64,000 nucleotides of DNA from Luteipulveratus mongoliensis (lineage in GTDB: Bacteria > Actinomycetota > Actinomycetes > Actinomycetales > Dermatophilaceae). Below the pieces are notes generated by a model. The model saw nothing but the letters and a program-made list of their open reading frames with translations. It was not told where the DNA came from and did not search any database. The position numbers were made by a program, and so were the translations under genes. Shown here one piece after another: positions 21,380 to 30,552 of this stretch (positions are counted from its first letter, which is position 1; each line of letters opens with the position of its first letter). The stretch covers positions 1,612,001 through 1,676,000 of the forward strand of contig NZ_CP011112.1 in the NCBI RefSeq assembly GCF_001190945.1. The letters are read 5' to 3'.

Positions 21380-22531
21380 CTAGCCGCGCAACAGCTGGCG
21401 CGAGATGACCAGCCGCTGGATCTGGTTGGTGCCTTCGAAGATCTGCGTCACCTTGGCGTCGCGCATCATGCGCTCCGCCGGGAAGTCCTGGGTGTAGCCC
21501 GCGCCGCCGAGCACCTGGACGGCATCGGTGGTCACCTTCATCACGGCGTCAGTGGCGGTGAGCTTGGCAACGGCTGCTTCACGCGTGAACGGTCGGCCGG
21601 CGTCACGCAATCGGGCGGCGTAGAGATAGGCCGTACGACCGGACGAGACCGCGGCCTCCATGTCGGCCAGCAGGAACGCCAGCCCCTGGTTGTCCGCGAT
21701 CGCCCGACCGAACTGCTGACGCTCCTTGGCATAGGAGATCGCCAGGTCCAACGCGGCCTGGCCGAGTCCCGTTGCGGCTGCTGCGATTCCGAGTCGTCCC
21801 GAGTCGAGTGCGGACAGCGCGATCGGCATGCCCTGACCCTCGTCGCCGATCAATCGGCCCGCGTCGACGACTGCGTCTTCCAGGATGACCTCGCGCACCG
21901 GGTCACTTGCCAGGCCCATCTTGCGCTCCGGCTCACCGAACGACAGACCCTCGACATCGGCCGGGATCAGGAGGCAGGACAGGCCGCGTGTCGGGTGGTC
22001 ACCCGTGCGGACGAACGTCGTGTAGAAGTCGGCGTAACCCGCGTTGGAGATCCACGCCTTGCGGCCACGGACGGTGTACGACGCCCCATCGGCAGCCGCC
22101 CGTGCGCGGGTCGAGATGGCGGAGACGTCCGAGCCGGCATTGGGCTCGGACAGCCCGTACGCGCCGAGCAGGGTGCCGCCCAGCATGTCGGGCAGGAACG
22201 TCTTGCGCTGCTCCTCGGACCCGAAGGTCGCCAGCGGGTAGCAGCTGAGGGAGTGCACCGACGTGCCGACCGCGACCGACATCCAGGCGCCGGCGATCTC
22301 CTCGACGACCTGGAGGTAGACCTCGTACGGCTGCCCACCACCGCCGTACTCCTCGGCGTAAGGCAGGGACAGGAGGCCGGCCTCACCCAGGGTGCGATAG
22401 ACGTCGCGAGGCATCTCTGCGGACCGCTCGGCAGCATCGACGCGTGGGGCGAGCGCCCGCGAGCAGATCTCGCGAGTGAGCTCGATGAGGTCCTCCGACT
22501 CCGGTGTCGGCATGAGGCGATCGACGGGCAT
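21380..22531 (-). CDS. Acyl-CoA dehydrogenase
   Basis: A 383-residue flavoprotein starting [15 protein letters not shown] (a second ATG at MPTPES is possible). Signatures: [61 protein letters not shown] and the catalytic Glu in [16 protein letters not shown]. It oxidises acyl-CoA to enoyl-CoA, passing electrons to ETF. It is transcribed into the SDR gene downstream with a 25-base gap, forming a two-gene beta-oxidation unit. Confidence 0.93.
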   Translation of the reverse strand: MPVDRLMPTPESEDLIELTREICSRALAPRVDAAERSAEMPRDVYRTLGEAGLLSLPYAEEYGGGGQPYEVYLQVVEEIAGAWMSVAVGTSVHSLSCYPLATFGSEEQRKTFLPDMLGGTLLGAYGLSEPNAGSDVSAISTRARAAADGASYTVRGRKAWISNAGYADFYTTFVRTGDHPTRGLSCLLIPADVEGLSFGEPERKMGLASDPVREVILEDAVVDAGRLIGDEGQGMPIALSALDSGRLGIAAAATGLGQAALDLAISYAKERQQFGRAIADNQGLAFLLADMEAAVSSGRTAYLYAARLRDAGRPFTREAAVAKLTATDAVMKVTTDAVQVLGGAGYTQDFPAERMMRDAKVTQIFEGTNQIQRLVISRQLLRG

Positions 22532-22654
22532 GGCGACGACTGTAACTGCGATGGCGGCGAGGGCGTGACCGGCCTCACGGACCGTGTGGAAAGCGCAAAG
22601 ATCGTCGTCTACCCTGGTTGCGACAACAGATCTTGCTGGCCCAAGGGGTGAACC

Positions 22655-24781
22655 GTGAGTGTATTTCCTAGAGTGACCTTCGAGCAGTCGCACAGCAGCG
22701 CCTGGTCGATCAGCCGTGAGACCGCAGCGCGGCTCAACCCGGCCAACCCGGCCGATGCCAGCCTGGCCCGCGCGGTCGAGTCGCTGACCGCCAAGGGCCT
22801 CGAGGTGTCCGCGCACGACGCCGGCCCGTTGACGCTCGAGGCGCTTGCCGGTCAGGACGTCCTCGTCATCGCTCACCCGGCGGACGCCAAGGCCGAGCGG
22901 GTCGTCGGTGACCTCCCGCCCGTGCTCGACGCGGACGAGATCGGCGTCGTCGAGGAGTTCGTACGCCTGGGCGGCGGCCTCGTGGTCCTCGCCGAGTGCG
23001 ATCAGGACACCTACGGCAACAACGTCAACGACCTGCTCGCCCGCTTCGGGCTGAGCGTCACGAGCACGCTTGTGCACGAGTCGGCCGACGGCGGCCGGCG
23101 CCACCAGGGCAACGCGACCTGGGTGCTCGGCGAGCCGGGCGCAGGCCTTGGACAGGGTCTGCTCGCGGGTGTCGACGAGATCTGCTTCTACCGCGCCGGC
23201 GTGATCGACGTGTCCCAGGCACCGGGCTCCCTTGTCCTGGCCCGCACCAGCGCCACGGCCTACCCGTCCGGCCAACCCCTTGCCACCGCAACGCGATTCG
23301 GTGACGGGCGAGTCGTCGTACTCGCCGACTCCGACATCGTCGGTGACGACTCCATCGACGAGCTCGACAACGCTCGGCTCTGGACCAACGTCGTCACCTG
23401 GGCGTCCGGCGGCAGTCGGCGATCGACCGCCTCGCCGACGCGTGACAGCGAGACGGCTGCCGCACCGGAATGGCTGCGTCTCAAGGCGGCCGTCGAGGAG
23501 CTGCGCCTGATGCAGGCCAAGGACGGGTCCGTCGAGGACGCCGGTCAGCACCCGCGTGCAGCAGAGCTCGTCGATGCGATGAAGACCGAGATCGCAGCGC
23601 TGGCACCGCGATTCCCGCATGACGAGGCCTACCTCAAGGCGCTTCCTGTCGACCTGACGACGTGGGTCGAGAGCGGGTTCGCCAAGCCGGACTTCCTCGA
23701 CTCCCTCATGGCGTTCCGGCCCGATCTGTCCCGTGAGGACGGCATCGAGCACCTCGTCGTGTTCCCGATGTACACCCAGAACGGCAACCCCAACCGCGTC
23801 TTCGAAGCGCTGCTGATCTCGGTGCAGTGGCCGGACTGGTTGGCCAAGGTCGAGGCGACCTACGACAACCCGATGTTCCTGGCGGTCAACTTCATTGACT
23901 TCACGCCGGGCTACGACACCAACTCGGCGGTCCTCTTCCCCGAAACCGTTGCGGTGCGGGAGGTTCCGAAGTTCAGCTGGGGTGCGATCTTCTGCGACCG
24001 TGAGGGTGCGCGCTTCCGCCGCGTCGTCTCGTCGGCGTCCGAGCTGCTCAGTCTGCAGCTGCCGCCGGACGCGGAGCGCCTGATCGCATCGCAGGAGCTC
24101 GCGCAGTCGACCTTCGCGATGTGGGACCTGATCCATGACCGCACGCACAGCCACGGTGACCTGCCGTTCGACCCGTTCATGATCAAGCAGCGGATGCCGT
24201 TCTGGATGTACGCGCTCGAGGAGCTGCGCTGCGACCTCAACGCGTTCCGCCAGGCGGTGGAGCTGGAGAAGCAAGGACAGGCGTACGCCAAGTCCGTGCA
24301 GTACGCGATCCTCTTCGACCGGCTGTTCCGTTTCCCGATCACGGGTGACCGGGTGCGCAACTACGACGGTCTTGGCGGCCAGCTGATGTTCGCCTACCTG
24401 CACAAGAACGACGCGCTGCGCTGGACCGACAACAAGCTGTCCTTCGACTGGCGTCGGGTGCCCGAGGTCGTCGTCGCGCTGTGCGAGGACGTCGAGCGGC
24501 TCTACCGCTCCGGCATCGACCGGTCGCGCGTCGGGCACTGGCTGGCGTCGTTCGAGTTCGTCAGCGGCTACGTCGCGCCGCATCCGGCGTCGACGTGGGC
24601 TCAGGGTGCCAAGGCGTTGCCGCTGGACGGTCCGCCGAAGGGCCTCACCGACCTGGTTCAGCCGGACGAGTTCCCCCTCAACGTGTTCTATGAGGCGCTG
24701 CGTAAGAAGATGGCTGACGTGATCGCCTCCACCTCGGGCATCACCGCCAGCACCCCCGAGCGCCAGAAGGAGTCCGCATGA
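22655..24781 (+). CDS. DUF6421-family protein
   Basis: A 708-residue protein with a GTG start. The N-terminal 270 residues resemble a DUF4350/GATase-like domain (DVLVIAHPADAK, LGGGLVVLAECDQDTYGNN, GRVVVLADSDIVGDDSI). The C-terminal part carries the conserved block MWDLIHDRTHSHGDLPF then FWMYALEELRCDLNAF, which looks metallo-enzyme-like (HDxxH plus a later Glu). Function not established. It is coupled by ATGA to the downstream SDR, suggesting one pathway. Confidence 0.75.
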   Translation: MSVFPRVTFEQSHSSAWSISRETAARLNPANPADASLARAVESLTAKGLEVSAHDAGPLTLEALAGQDVLVIAHPADAKAERVVGDLPPVLDADEIGVVEEFVRLGGGLVVLAECDQDTYGNNVNDLLARFGLSVTSTLVHESADGGRRHQGNATWVLGEPGAGLGQGLLAGVDEICFYRAGVIDVSQAPGSLVLARTSATAYPSGQPLATATRFGDGRVVVLADSDIVGDDSIDELDNARLWTNVVTWASGGSRRSTASPTRDSETAAAPEWLRLKAAVEELRLMQAKDGSVEDAGQHPRAAELVDAMKTEIAALAPRFPHDEAYLKALPVDLTTWVESGFAKPDFLDSLMAFRPDLSREDGIEHLVVFPMYTQNGNPNRVFEALLISVQWPDWLAKVEATYDNPMFLAVNFIDFTPGYDTNSAVLFPETVAVREVPKFSWGAIFCDREGARFRRVVSSASELLSLQLPPDAERLIASQELAQSTFAMWDLIHDRTHSHGDLPFDPFMIKQRMPFWMYALEELRCDLNAFRQAVELEKQGQAYAKSVQYAILFDRLFRFPITGDRVRNYDGLGGQLMFAYLHKNDALRWTDNKLSFDWRRVPEVVVALCEDVERLYRSGIDRSRVGHWLASFEFVSGYVAPHPASTWAQGAKALPLDGPPKGLTDLVQPDEFPLNVFYEALRKKMADVIASTSGITASTPERQKESA

Positions 24782-25623
24782 CCAAGCCCGATCCCGCTGG
24801 TCGAGTAGGCGAGCCCCCTAGGGCGAGACGTATCGAGACCACCGCAGGCGCGGACGCAGAGTCTCCCCAGAACGCACCGGGTCTCGATACGCCCTCCGCT
24901 AGCGCTCCGGGCTACTCGACCAGCGGGTTGTCGGGGCTTGTCATCGTCGTCACGGGGGCGGCGGGTGCGGCAGGTCCGCCGGTCGTACGCCGGCTGGTCG
25001 CCGCCGGGGCCACGGTGGTGGCCGCGGACGTCGACCCCGACAAGCTCGCAGCGCTGGCCGCTGATGTCGAGGGACCCGGTCGGGTCGAGACTGCGGTCGT
25101 CGACCTGCTGGACGAGCCGGCCACGCTCGGCTGGGGGCATGAGCTCCTTGAGGACCACGGTCGGATCGACGGGCTGCTGCACCTGGTCGGCGGCTGGCGT
25201 GGCGGCAAGGGCATCGTCGAGAGCGATCTGTCGGACTGGGATGTGTTGCACGACAGCCTGATTCGCACGCTTCAGCACGCTTCGCGTGCCTTCCATGACC
25301 CGATCAAGGCCTCCCCGCGGGGTCGGCTTGCGATCGTCTCGACCATCCAGGTGCCGAAGCCGTCGGCGACCAACGCGTCGTACGCTGCCGCCAAGGCTGC
25401 CACCGAGACATGGACCCTGGCGGTCGCGGACTCGTTCACCGGCAGCGAGGCCGCGGCGACCGTCGTACGGATCATGGCGCTGCTGACTCCTGCGATGCGG
25501 GAGGCCAAGCCGGACGCGAAGTTCAAGGGCTTCACCGCGGTCGACGACGTCGCGGCGACGCTGGTCGGGCTCTGGGACCAGCCGGCGAGCGAGCTCAACG
25601 GCGCGATCGTTGACGGTCGTTAA
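24778..25623 (+). CDS. SDR-family oxidoreductase with repeat-derived N-terminus
   Basis: A 281-residue protein. The Rossmann fold begins only at residue 53 (LSGLVIVVTGAAGAAG), with YAAAK and ADVDPDKL as expected. Residues 6-50 are encoded by a 135-bp palindromic element inserted in frame (24793-24927). Translation is coupled to DUF6421 by an ATGA overlap. If translation starts at the ATG, about 50 disordered residues precede the enzyme; no internal start is obvious. The catalytic Ser lies in VSTIQVP. Confidence 0.8.
   Translation: MTKPDPAGRVGEPPRARRIETTAGADAESPQNAPGLDTPSASAPGYSTSGLSGLVIVVTGAAGAAGPPVVRRLVAAGATVVAADVDPDKLAALAADVEGPGRVETAVVDLLDEPATLGWGHELLEDHGRIDGLLHLVGGWRGGKGIVESDLSDWDVLHDSLIRTLQHASRAFHDPIKASPRGRLAIVSTIQVPKPSATNASYAAAKAATETWTLAVADSFTGSEAAATVVRIMALLTPAMREAKPDAKFKGFTAVDDVAATLVGLWDQPASELNGAIVDGR
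24793..24927. repeat. Palindromic CTGGTCGAGTAG-type element inside a coding region
   Basis: The outer arms CCCGCTGGTCGAGTAG and CTACTCGACCAGCGGG are a perfect 16-bp inverted repeat; inner arms CGTATCGAGACC (24829) and GGTCTCGATACG (24880) are a perfect 12-bp pair. The element is 135 bp, exactly 45 codons with no stop in the SDR frame. Similar sequences are dispersed, mostly intergenic, in Micrococcales genomes as far as I recall. Confidence 0.85.
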
Positions 25624-25663
25624 TCCCGTTGCGGCCGATGGTCGAGCGCGCGAAGTTGGATGT

Positions 25664-26215
25664 ATGACCACGGAGCGGAAGTACCCCGACATGTGGGTCG
25701 ACCCCGAGGACGACCCTCGTGAGACCGACCATCAGCCGCGCGGTGAGCGAGAGATCCTGCTCGACTACCTCAAGAGCTATCGGCTGACGTTCGAGATGAA
25801 GTGCGAGGGTCTGGACGCCGAGCAGCTCGCGCGACGTTCAGTGCCACCGTCGACGATGTCCCTGCTCGGGCTGATCCGGCACCTGGCCCAGGTCGAGCAC
25901 GACTGGTTCGTCATCAACATGGGGCAGCAGGACGTGCCGCGGCTCTATCGCACCGAGGAGGACCACGACCTCGACTTCAACGGAGCGGTCGCCGACCCGG
26001 CTGTCGTCGAGGACGCCTGGACGTCGTGGCGTCGCGAGGTGGCGAACTCCGAGGCGTTCGTCAACCGTGCCGAATCACTTGACCTGTCAGTGCCGTACGA
26101 CGGTGGGCAGCTCGAGCTGCGCGACGTGCTCGTGCACATGATCGAGGAGTACGCCCGCCACTGCGGCCACGCGGACCTGCTGCGTGAGTGCGTTGACGGC
26201 CGCACCGGCCAATAG
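25664..26215 (+). CDS. DinB-family protein (DUF664 type)
   Basis: A 183-residue protein starting MTTERKYPDMW. Four-helix DinB layout with putative metal ligands in LIRHLAQVEHDWF and EYARHCGHADLLRE. Members are often mycothiol-dependent enzymes or uncharacterised metal proteins in actinobacteria. It is separate from the SDR upstream by 40 bases and may share its transcript. Confidence 0.85.
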   Translation: MTTERKYPDMWVDPEDDPRETDHQPRGEREILLDYLKSYRLTFEMKCEGLDAEQLARRSVPPSTMSLLGLIRHLAQVEHDWFVINMGQQDVPRLYRTEEDHDLDFNGAVADPAVVEDAWTSWRREVANSEAFVNRAESLDLSVPYDGGQLELRDVLVHMIEEYARHCGHADLLRECVDGRTGQ

Positions 26216-26246
26216 CCCGACAAACCGACACTGAGACGATGAACTG

Positions 26247-27326
26247 GTGACTGAGCAGACTCCCACGCTGAACCCCTTGCACGATCCGACGGAGCGCGGC
26301 TTCGCCAGCGACAACTACTCCGGGGTGCACCCGGAGATCCTGGCGGCGATCGTCCGCGCCAACGGCGGCCACCAGGTGTCGTACGGCGATGACATCTACA
26401 CCGCTGAGCTGCAGAACGTGTTCCGGAAGCACTTCGGTGACCAGGCGGAGGCGTTCCCCGTCTTCAACGGCACGGGCGCGAATGTCATTGCGCTGCAAGC
26501 GGTTACGGACCGTTGGGAGGCCGTGGTCTGCACCTCGACCGCGCACATCCACGTCGACGAGTGCGCCGCTCCCGAACGCATGGGTGGCCTCAAGCTGCAC
26601 GTCATCCCCACACCGGACGGCAAGCTCTCGCCGGAACTGCTGGACACGATGCCGCAGGGCAAGGAGGGCGACGAGCACTTCGCCCAGCCCAAGGTTGTCT
26701 CGATCACGCAGACGACCGAGCTCGGCACGGCCTACACCGTGGACGAGATCAAGGCCATCGCCGACTATGCGCACAAGCGCGGCTGGGTGCTGCACGTCGA
26801 CGGCTCGCGGCTGTCCAATGCCGCAGCGTCGCTGGGAGTGCCCTTCCGCACCTTCACCACGGATGTCGGCGTCGACATCGTGTCGTTCGGCGGGACCAAG
26901 AACGGCCTGATGGTCGGCGAAGCCGTGCTCGTGCTGAACCCCGGCGCGGTGCGTGGCATGAAGTACCTGCGCAAGCAGTCCATGCAGCTGGCCTCCAAGA
27001 TGCGGTTCATCTCGGCCCAGCTCATCGCGCTGCTCGATGACGACCTCTACCTGCGCAACGCCTCGCACGCCAACGCGATGGCGACCCGTCTCGCCGAAGC
27101 CGTGCGCGACGTACCGGGCGTACGACTGATGCGGCCCGTGCAGTCCAACTCCGTCTTTCCGGTGCTGCCGCACGACGTGTCGCGGCGACTGATGGACAAG
27201 TTCCACTTCTACTTCTGGGACGAGGCGGCCGGCGAGGTGCGCTGGATGTGCGGCTTCGACACGACCGAGTCCGACGTCGACACGTTCGCCGCGGCCGTCC
27301 GCGCGGAGATGGACGCCCAGGCGTAG
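26247..27326 (+). CDS. ltaE: Low-specificity threonine aldolase
   Basis: A 359-residue PLP enzyme (GTG start). PLP lysine in SFGGTKNGLM, phosphate-binding FNGTGANV, LHVDGSRLSNA, and HECDTHI-like loop HIHVDECAAPE. Cleaves L-threonine/allo-threonine to glycine and acetaldehyde. It stands alone; the downstream 306-base gap starts with a small hairpin. Confidence 0.92.
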   Translation: MTEQTPTLNPLHDPTERGFASDNYSGVHPEILAAIVRANGGHQVSYGDDIYTAELQNVFRKHFGDQAEAFPVFNGTGANVIALQAVTDRWEAVVCTSTAHIHVDECAAPERMGGLKLHVIPTPDGKLSPELLDTMPQGKEGDEHFAQPKVVSITQTTELGTAYTVDEIKAIADYAHKRGWVLHVDGSRLSNAAASLGVPFRTFTTDVGVDIVSFGGTKNGLMVGEAVLVLNPGAVRGMKYLRKQSMQLASKMRFISAQLIALLDDDLYLRNASHANAMATRLAEAVRDVPGVRLMRPVQSNSVFPVLPHDVSRRLMDKFHFYFWDEAAGEVRWMCGFDTTESDVDTFAAAVRAEMDAQA

Positions 27327-27363
27327 CCCGTACTGCTCACGCCTGGCTCGGCCCGGCGTGTCG

Positions 27364-27379
27364 CCTGCCGGGGGGCAGG
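27364..27379 (+). terminator. Hairpin after threonine aldolase
   Basis: CCTGCC / GGCAGG with a GGGG loop, 37 bases after the stop codon. No U-tract, so termination efficiency is doubtful. Confidence 0.4.
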
Positions 27380-27393
27380 GGTCTCGTGGAGAA

Positions 27394-27431
27394 GTACAAC
27401 CTCGTTGTAGATGTCCGCAACAAGGTTGTAC
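27394..27431. promoter_or_regulatory. 14-bp inverted repeat, operator candidate
   Basis: GTACAACCTCGTTG pairs with CAACAAGGTTGTAC with one mismatch around a 10-base spacer. A symmetric, relatively AT-rich element in GC-rich DNA suggests binding of a dimeric repressor (TetR or GntR class). No regulator gene is adjacent. Confidence 0.5.
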
Positions 27432-27632
27432 GTCTTCACAGACCCCATGCCCGGGCAGCCGCGACACGCCCACCGCGAGGCAACCGGGCGTGCTGCTCGG
27501 GCGTGCTCCCATTCAGACGGGTGAGGAGGGCCGGCCATGGGCGCCGACCGGATGCCGGGAGGCCGAGTGAGGCCGACTCGCCCTGTAAGAATCGTGCGTG
27601 CACTTTGCCGATGAGCAGCGCATACTCAGAAG

Positions 27633-28418
27633 ATGGGGCGCGGGGGCGAAGTTTCACGGAGGGCGGCCGTCGGACTGTCCGTCGGTGCAGCGGGATTCGC
27701 CGTCGTCGGCGCGGCTGCGGGACGAGGTCTCGACGACTACCAACGCACGCACCGACCACCGTCCTACCGGGTCGCCCCGTTGACGGAGACATCAACGCAC
27801 GGACGCGAGGCGCGACTGGTGTGGCGCGGTCCGGCAGTCGGCCGCGGGGTGGCGTTGACGTTCGATGACGGACCCGATCCGCGATGGACGCCCAAGGTCC
27901 TGGAGCGGTTGGCCAAGCACCATGTGCACGCGACATTCTTCATGCTGGGCAGGTCCGTCGAGCGCTACCCGGACGTCGCCCGGCAGGTCGCGGAGGCCGG
28001 CCACGAGATCGGCATCCACGGCTGGACCCACAAGGACATGACGACCATCGGTCTGCCCGATCTCACCAAGATCATGAAGCGCACCCACGCACAGATCAGC
28101 GAAGCCACGGGTCGTAGCCCGGTGCTGCTACGTCCGCCCTACGGTCGCTTTGATGCCGAAGTCATATACGCCGCAACCGGTTTCGGCTACACCATCCCGT
28201 TGTGGTCACACAGCCTGCCGAGCAAGAACTCGCTGTCCGCCGCGACCCACAACGTTGAGGTTGCCTCGCCGGGCATGATCGTGCTCGCGCACGATGCCCG
28301 GGCTCGGGCCTCGCAGGACGTGGTCGTTGCCGCCGACTGGATGATCGATCGGATGCAGACTTCCGGCTACACCTTCCAGACCGTCACCGCGATGCTCGAT
28401 GCTGGTGACCGTGGCTGA
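27633..28418 (+). CDS. Polysaccharide deacetylase (NodB homology), secreted
   Basis: A 261-residue protein. An N-terminal SRRAAVGLSVGAAGFAVVG is Tat-like or a membrane anchor. The CE4 motifs are complete: TFDDGPDP (catalytic base and metal Asp), HGWTH (metal His pair), RPPYGR and LAHD. It probably deacetylates peptidoglycan or another wall sugar outside the membrane. Its end overlaps the next gene by 8 bases. Confidence 0.92.
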   Translation: MGRGGEVSRRAAVGLSVGAAGFAVVGAAAGRGLDDYQRTHRPPSYRVAPLTETSTHGREARLVWRGPAVGRGVALTFDDGPDPRWTPKVLERLAKHHVHATFFMLGRSVERYPDVARQVAEAGHEIGIHGWTHKDMTTIGLPDLTKIMKRTHAQISEATGRSPVLLRPPYGRFDAEVIYAATGFGYTIPLWSHSLPSKNSLSAATHNVEVASPGMIVLAHDARARASQDVVVAADWMIDRMQTSGYTFQTVTAMLDAGDRG

Positions 28419-29202
28419 CAAGAGCGTGATCGGGCTGCTCCACCCGGGCGCGATGGGCGCAGCAGTCGGCGGCTGCCTGGTGGACGGTGGCCGGACCGTC
28501 ATCTGGGCCGCAGAGGGACGGAGCGCCGAGTCGCGCGCACGCGCTGCCGAGGCAGGCCTCAAGGAGGTCGACCGCGTTGAGGACCTCCTCTCAGAGGCGA
28601 GCGTGATCTTGTCGATCTGTCCGCCGCACGCCGCGCTCGATATCGCGGCCGCGGCGGGCGACTTCGCCGGCACCTATGTCGATGCGAACGCCGTCTCGCC
28701 CGAGACCGTACGACGCGTCGCCGCGGCTCTCCCTCGGGCGACGTTCGTCGACGGTGGCATCATCGGCAGCCCGCCCCACGTCGGGACCGGCACCCGGCTG
28801 TACGTCTCGGGAGACGAATCTGCAGTCGTACGAGATCTTTTCGCCGGTACGGCGTTGTCGGTGCTGCAGGTCGACGGAGGTGTCGGTTCGGCCTCGGCGC
28901 TCAAGATGGCGTACGCCGCGTGGACCAAGGGCAGCGGTGCCCTGCTGCTGGCCGCGCGCGACCTAGCGCGGTCACACGGCGTCGAGGCCGACCTGCTCGC
29001 GGAGTGGGACCACTCGCTGCCGCAGGTCGCAGACCGCCTGACCCGGGCGGAGCGCTCCGCGACGGCCAAGGGCTGGCGCTGGGTCGGTGAGATGGACCAG
29101 ATCGCCGCGACGATGCGCGGGGCAGACCTGCCGGATGGCTTCCATGTCGCCGCCGCGGACGTCTACCGCGGCTACCCGCGGCCGGAGCCGACCTTGCCCT
29201 GA
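28411..29202 (+). CDS. NAD(P)-binding 6-phosphogluconate dehydrogenase-like oxidoreductase
   Basis: A 263-residue protein taken from the GTG at 28411 (VADKSVIGLLHPGAMG); ATG at 28399 is also possible. N-terminal GLLHPGAMGAAVGG is the Rossmann loop. Blocks SICPPHAALDIA, YVDANAVSPETV and VDGGIIGSPP match the beta-hydroxyacid dehydrogenase group with a DUF1932 C-terminus (KMAYAAWTKGSGALLLAA). Substrate unknown. Confidence 0.82.
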   Translation: MADKSVIGLLHPGAMGAAVGGCLVDGGRTVIWAAEGRSAESRARAAEAGLKEVDRVEDLLSEASVILSICPPHAALDIAAAAGDFAGTYVDANAVSPETVRRVAAALPRATFVDGGIIGSPPHVGTGTRLYVSGDESAVVRDLFAGTALSVLQVDGGVGSASALKMAYAAWTKGSGALLLAARDLARSHGVEADLLAEWDHSLPQVADRLTRAERSATAKGWRWVGEMDQIAATMRGADLPDGFHVAAADVYRGYPRPEPTLP

Positions 29203-29239
29203 CCGGCGCGCGGAGAACGGCGCGGCTACGGTGGTCGCC

Positions 29240-29716
29240 GTGTCGGAACAGGCTGGGGGAGCGCAGTCCCTGTCGCGCGCCAGCCGCGTCTGGCGGGTGG
29301 TCGCTCTCCTCGCTGTGGCCGTCGGCATCACTGCCGGCACGCTCGGTGAGGACGACCGCTCGTGGCCGTTCTCACCGATGACGCAGTTTGCGTTCAAGGT
29401 CGACCCCAACAGCGAGATCCACTCCCTCGGGCTCGAGGCCGACGACACCTCGGGTGCCCGAGTGACCGTCCCGCTCGGCGGTGGCGGCATCGGGCTGGAG
29501 CGTGCCGAGATCGAGGGGCAGGCGACGCGGATTGAGGCGGAGCCGCACCGCTTGCAGGCCGTCGCCGTGATGTACGCAGACCACGCGCCTCACGCGCCGC
29601 GGCTCACCAAGATCTACCTCGTCGACACCGTCAGCAAACTGCGCGACTCCGAGGTCGTCAGCAAGAGCCAGACGACGAAGACGACGTGGACCGTCCGTCA
29701 CCCGGGGAAGCCCTGA
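29240..29716 (+). CDS. Membrane-anchored partner of HTTM protein
   Basis: A 158-residue protein (GTG at 29240, VSEQAGGAQ; another GTG at 29231). One N-terminal transmembrane helix (VVALLAVAVGITAGTL) and an exported domain starting DDRSWPFSPMTQFAF. The stop overlaps the start of the next gene (TGATGA). In other actinobacteria such single-span proteins precede HTTM genes. Function not known. Confidence 0.75.
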   Translation: MSEQAGGAQSLSRASRVWRVVALLAVAVGITAGTLGEDDRSWPFSPMTQFAFKVDPNSEIHSLGLEADDTSGARVTVPLGGGGIGLERAEIEGQATRIEAEPHRLQAVAVMYADHAPHAPRLTKIYLVDTVSKLRDSEVVSKSQTTKTTWTVRHPGKP

Positions 29717-30552
29717 TGAACTGGTTCTTCCCGGAGATGCCACTGGCCCGGATCGCCTGGCTGCGACGGCTGGTCTACGCCGTGGTGCTGCTGGACGTGC
29801 TTGTGCTGACGGCTTTCCCGATCGGTCACGGTGACGTGCCGACCGAGCTCTACAAGCCGCTGCCGTTCCGCGAGCTGTTGCACCTGCCGCAGCCGTCGCC
29901 GGTCTACGTGCAGGTGCTGCGTGTGGTGATCATCGTGTCGGCGCTGGTCGCGATGTCCGGGCGGCTGCCGCGTCTGGCGGGCTGGGTCTGCGCCGCGGGG
30001 ATGCTCGACTGGCTGAGCAACGCCTACTCCTACTCCAAGATCAACCACGACCACTTCGCGCTCGTTGTGGCGCTGTGTGTCCTCCCGCTGGTGGGCCGCG
30101 CGCTGGTGAGCGACCGACGTACATCTGACTCGGCGGGCTGGACGCTGCGCATCATCCAGGTGTCCGTCGTGGCGACGTACTTCCTCGCGGCCGTCGCGAA
30201 AATCCTCGATGCCGGCTGGGGTTGGGCGTCCTCGGCCGTGCTCGTGTGGGCGCTGACCCGGCGTGGCTCGTTCCTGTCCGAGTGGCTGGTCGACATGCCC
30301 TGGCTGACCTACGTCTTCCAGTGGATCTCGTTCAGCGCGGAGCTGCTCTCCCCGATCATGCTGTGGCTGCGCGGGCGGATGCTGTACGCCGTCGTCGGCT
30401 TCTGGCTGATCTTCCACGCGTCGACGTATCTGCTCCTGTCGATCCACTTCCTGCCCACGGTCGTCTGCCTGCTCGCGTTCCTCCCGCTGGAGCGGCTGAG
30501 CGAGCTCAAGCGCGGGCGTACGGCAGTGCCCTCAGAGAATGTGGTGGGCTAG
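29716..30552 (+). CDS. HTTM-domain multi-span membrane protein
   Basis: A 278-residue protein starting MNWFFPEMPLARIAW. About seven transmembrane segments, with the conserved central SYSKINHDHFAL and GWTLRIIQVSVVATYF...AK, then a later histidine (LIFHASTYLLL). HTTM is named for vitamin-K gamma-carboxylase-like membrane proteins; actinobacterial members have no known substrate. Forms a coupled pair with the preceding gene. Confidence 0.85.
   Translation: MNWFFPEMPLARIAWLRRLVYAVVLLDVLVLTAFPIGHGDVPTELYKPLPFRELLHLPQPSPVYVQVLRVVIIVSALVAMSGRLPRLAGWVCAAGMLDWLSNAYSYSKINHDHFALVVALCVLPLVGRALVSDRRTSDSAGWTLRIIQVSVVATYFLAAVAKILDAGWGWASSAVLVWALTRRGSFLSEWLVDMPWLTYVFQWISFSAELLSPIMLWLRGRMLYAVVGFWLIFHASTYLLLSIHFLPTVVCLLAFLPLERLSELKRGRTAVPSENVVG

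Larger units (their letters stand above)
27327..27632. other. Intergenic region with hairpin and inverted repeat
   Basis: After the aldolase a short CCTGCC/GGCAGG hairpin (27364-27379) is followed by a 14-bp inverted repeat at 27394-27431. The remaining 200 bases have no gene that I trust; the promoter of the deacetylase should be here but no clear -10/-35 is visible. Confidence 0.55.

Noticed and set aside
21167..22651. A long open frame (about 490 codons) antisense to the acyl-CoA dehydrogenase
   Set aside because: The complementary strand holds an unmistakable acyl-CoA dehydrogenase; GC-rich DNA gives long antisense frames, and this one has Arg/Gly-rich, low-information sequence.
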